Below, piece by piece: positions 5,492 through 8,670 of a stretch of DNA of 8,670 nt. The notes beneath the pieces were generated by a model. That model did not search any database. It saw only the letters and a program-made list of their open reading frames with translations, and had not been told where the DNA came from. Within the stretch, counting starts at the first letter, position 1, and each line of letters opens with the position of its first letter. The stretch comes from JALYGJ01 sp036558545 (GTDB lineage: Bacteria > Chloroflexota > Limnocylindria > Limnocylindrales > CSP1-4): NCBI GenBank assembly GCA_036558545.1, contig DATBFJ010000065.1:1-8670 (forward strand), read 5' to 3'. The translations under genes were made by a program, and so were the position numbers.

Positions 5492-7379
5492 CCCAGAACG
5501 TACGCGGCTGGCCAGCATCCTGGCCGAGCTGTGCCAGGCGGTCGGTGCCGACGGCGGTGGGGCCGTGTACCTCGACGACGGCGACGGCACGCTGCAGCTC
5601 GCCGCGTGGACCGAAGCTGAACGGAATACCGGCGTAGTCGACCGGTTGCTTGGCCGCGGCCTCGAGGCCACTGGCGCCGAGCTCGTCCTGCGCCTCGGGG
5701 GAAACGGCGGCGGCATGGCCGTGCTGCGTCGGCGGGCCAGGATTGATTTCACTCAGCAGGATCGAGCTGTTGCGCGGCTCTACGCTCGCCGGCTCGCCGA
5801 CGGCAAGCTTGTCGAGCCAGGCCCGCTGAGCAAATCCGGCTGGACAAGGCAGCTCGAGAGCATCCAGCGCATTGCCGCCCGGCTGACCCGCCTTGCGTCG
5901 GTGGACGAAGTCGCCACGACGATGTGCAACGAGATCAGCCAGCTGATTGACCATGACGAGGCACACGTCCTGATCGTCGACGACGGAGGGATCCTGAAAC
6001 CCGTTGCCTCGATAGGTCGGGACGGTGCCGCCGACCTTCCGCCGCTGCCCGCCGACGGGCCGGGCGGCGTAGAGATCGGCCGTGCGCTGCGCAGCGGCAT
6101 GCCGACCCTCGCACCCAAGATCGCCTCGATGGGAGCCCTTCGCAACGGCCCTCATTCAATGCTCGTCGTACCGCTGCACTACGAGTCGCGGGTCAGCGGC
6201 CTGATCTGTCTCATCGCCCGCGGCGCCCACCGATTCGACGACGACGACCTGCGGCTGATCCAGATTTTGTCCGACCAAGCCGCCGTTGCGATTGAGAACG
6301 CGCGCTTGCTGCAGGGTCGCGACGAGCTAGTCCACGAGCTCGCGGGCATGCTCGAGATCAGCCAGGCCGCAGGCTCGGCGCAGGACGAAGGGCCGTTGGC
6401 GGCCCTGCTGGCCTCCCGGCTGCTCCGCTTGACACGCATGGACGGAGCGGTCGTGGCGCGCTGGGAAGAAGGTTCGACGGTCATGCGCGCCGTGGCCCGT
6501 GACGGAATGTCCGGCGACGCCAAGACGATCGATGTCACCGACTCACCGGGGCGGCGCCAGGCCCTGCGCGAGGGCAAGCCGGTGGTCATCCAGGCGGACG
6601 ACACCGAATACGGTACGGAATCCACGGAGCTCCACTTGATCGGCGCGCAGACACTGTTGCTCTTGCCACTCAACGCAGGCGGCCGGACGATCGGCCTGAT
6701 CGAGATGGTTTCGCGCTCCGAGCGTCGTGTGCCCGGCACGGCCGAGATCCAGGCGTGCGAGGCGATGGCCTCACTGGCGGCGACGGGCATGGAGAAGGTT
6801 CAGGTCCTCCAGCAGCTCCGCGATGCGGCCGACATCGACCTCGTCTCTGGGGTCCATAACCATCGATACCTCCAGGAGCGCCTGCGCCAGGAGATAGCCC
6901 GATCGGCGCGCAGCCATGCACCACTGGCGGTGCTGATGCTCGACCTCGACAAGTTCAAACCGATCAACGACAAGCACGGTCACGCCGACGGTGACCGGGT
7001 GCTGCGCAACATTGCGGCCACGATCTCGGCACACGTGCGCTCGAACGACATCGTCGCGAGGTACGGCGGCGACGAGTTCGTCGTGGTGATGCCGGACACG
7101 CCGTCAGATCGAGCGGAGCAAGTCGCCCGACGCGTCGTCGGCGGCGTGCTCCAGCAGCAGCACGAGCTCACCGACCGATCACGCGTCACGGTCGGCGTCA
7201 GCGCCGGGCTTTCGTTCTACCCGCATGACGGGCGCAACTCGGCCCAGCTGCTCCAGGCAGCCGACGCCGCCATGTACGAGGCGAAGCGCGGCGGCGGCCG
7301 CCAGGTCGAGCTTTCGAGCCACCCGACGACCAAGTCCGGGGAGCACCAAGACCCGAGGCCGGCCCGCGCAGCCGCCTAA
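5484..7379 (+). CDS. Diguanylate cyclase with three GAF-type domains and C-terminal GGDEF
   Basis: 631 residues from GTG 5484, which overlaps the DUF5317 stop by eight bases; there is no clear ribosome site, consistent with coupled translation. Domains: a short, probably reduced GAF (about 6-107); a full GAF (about 122-276, ending in the typical DQAAVAIENARLL); a third GAF (about 284-440); a short helical linker with VLQQLRDAADIDLVSGVHNH (441-460); and GGDEF (about 452-612). The GGDEF domain keeps the signature at 528-532 (RYGGDEF), the metal and substrate motif LDLDKFKPINDKHGHADGD (486-504), and an RxxD inhibitory site (R519-D522) five residues before GGDEF. It should therefore make c-di-GMP from two GTP and be product-inhibited. 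There is no EAL or HD-GYP domain and no membrane helix, so it is cytosolic and sensing is left to the GAF domains. The GAF ligands cannot be deduced. The polar tail after 612 looks disordered. Confidence 0.93.
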   Translation: MPDPERTRLASILAELCQAVGADGGGAVYLDDGDGTLQLAAWTEAERNTGVVDRLLGRGLEATGAELVLRLGGNGGGMAVLRRRARIDFTQQDRAVARLYARRLADGKLVEPGPLSKSGWTRQLESIQRIAARLTRLASVDEVATTMCNEISQLIDHDEAHVLIVDDGGILKPVASIGRDGAADLPPLPADGPGGVEIGRALRSGMPTLAPKIASMGALRNGPHSMLVVPLHYESRVSGLICLIARGAHRFDDDDLRLIQILSDQAAVAIENARLLQGRDELVHELAGMLEISQAAGSAQDEGPLAALLASRLLRLTRMDGAVVARWEEGSTVMRAVARDGMSGDAKTIDVTDSPGRRQALREGKPVVIQADDTEYGTESTELHLIGAQTLLLLPLNAGGRTIGLIEMVSRSERRVPGTAEIQACEAMASLAATGMEKVQVLQQLRDAADIDLVSGVHNHRYLQERLRQEIARSARSHAPLAVLMLDLDKFKPINDKHGHADGDRVLRNIAATISAHVRSNDIVARYGGDEFVVVMPDTPSDRAEQVARRVVGGVLQQQHELTDRSRVTVGVSAGLSFYPHDGRNSAQLLQAADAAMYEAKRGGGRQVELSSHPTTKSGEHQDPRPARAAA

Positions 7380-7403
7380 CCCGGCTAGCCGTCACAACAA
7401 ATC

Positions 7404-7430
7404 GCACCGCCGGCGTGGGGCCGGCGGTGC
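7404..7430. terminator. Bidirectional terminator hairpin between convergent genes
   Basis: A perfect 11-bp stem, GCACCGCCGGC (7404-7414) and GCCGGCGGTGC (7420-7430), with the five-base loop GTGGG, sits in the 81-bp gap between the GGDEF gene (plus) and the ABC ATPase gene (minus). Downstream on the plus strand is ATCACTTTGTC, a weak T tract; on the minus strand it is GATTTGTTGT, somewhat better. It probably serves both genes. Confidence 0.8.
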
Positions 7431-7460
7431 ATCACTTTGTCGGAGGGACGCGAAAGCCGG

Positions 7461-8582
<1,122 letters not shown>

Positions 8583-8670
8583 GCGTCAACCTCCTCGGAA
8601 CGTCGTAAGCCGGCCCCGGCTTCGGTGCAATGCGGCTCGACCGCTCCGTTGCGTTTGATCTTACGATGCA
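8583..8670 (-). promoter_or_regulatory. 5' leader of the ABC ATPase gene, cut by window edge
   Basis: These 88 bases hold no gene that I can see. Reading on the minus strand there is a possible -10 element TAAGAT (8663-8658), whose -35 would fall beyond the window. Then comes a small hairpin AAGCCG-GCCC-CGGCTT (8607-8622), and ten bases later the strong ribosome site GAGGAGGT (8596-8589). The hairpin is close to the ribosome site but does not cover it. The -10 is a guess from one hexamer. Confidence 0.3.

Noticed and set aside
5397..6155. 252-codon open frame on the minus strand under the GAF region
   Set aside because: Shadow of the diguanylate cyclase gene, with no ribosome site or domain.

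Overview
The window is high-GC bacterial chromosome with tightly packed genes, 4-8 bp overlaps between neighbours, GTG starts and strong GGAGG ribosome sites. A membrane-anchored protein with a long Pro/Thr/Ser stalk, a DUF5317 membrane protein, a multi-GAF diguanylate cyclase and a UgpC/MsmX-type sugar-ABC ATPase suggest a Chloroflexota-like (or less likely actinobacterial) lineage. That assignment is inference from gene content only. I see no phage, transposon, CRISPR or RNA gene.

Layout. (1) 1-155, minus: the N-terminus of a class III nucleotide cyclase, cut by the window edge. (2) 209-1303, minus: a secreted protein built from four degenerate beta-type repeats. (3) 1304-1444: a divergent promoter region. 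(4) 1445-3969, plus: a compact operon of nicotinate phosphoribosyltransferase, a three-repeat TPR protein and a single-pass membrane protein with a Pro/Thr stalk and two beta domains. (5) 3966-4550, minus: an ADP-ribose-pyrophosphatase-like NUDIX hydrolase, tail to tail with the operon; both stop codons lie in the same CTAG. (6) 4551-4888: an intergenic stretch with a long inverted repeat, a probable 29-residue membrane mini-protein or leader peptide, and a strong terminator hairpin. (7) 4889-7379, plus: a DUF5317 membrane protein overlapping a triple-GAF GGDEF diguanylate cyclase. (8) 7380-7460: a perfect 11-bp hairpin acting as a shared terminator. (9) 7461-8582, minus: a sugar-type ABC ATPase with its leader running to the window edge.

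How the genes may work together. The phosphoribosyltransferase makes nicotinate mononucleotide for NAD, and the convergent NUDIX enzyme probably hydrolyses ADP-ribose or a related NAD breakdown product, so the centre has an NAD-turnover theme. The window also carries two second-messenger enzymes, a class III cyclase and a diguanylate cyclase. The latter has no membrane segment and is translationally coupled to a multi-pass membrane protein, which suggests a two-part membrane sensor. The least explained parts are the four-repeat secreted protein, the TPR/stalk-protein pair, and the small ORF plus terminator just upstream of the DUF5317 gene.
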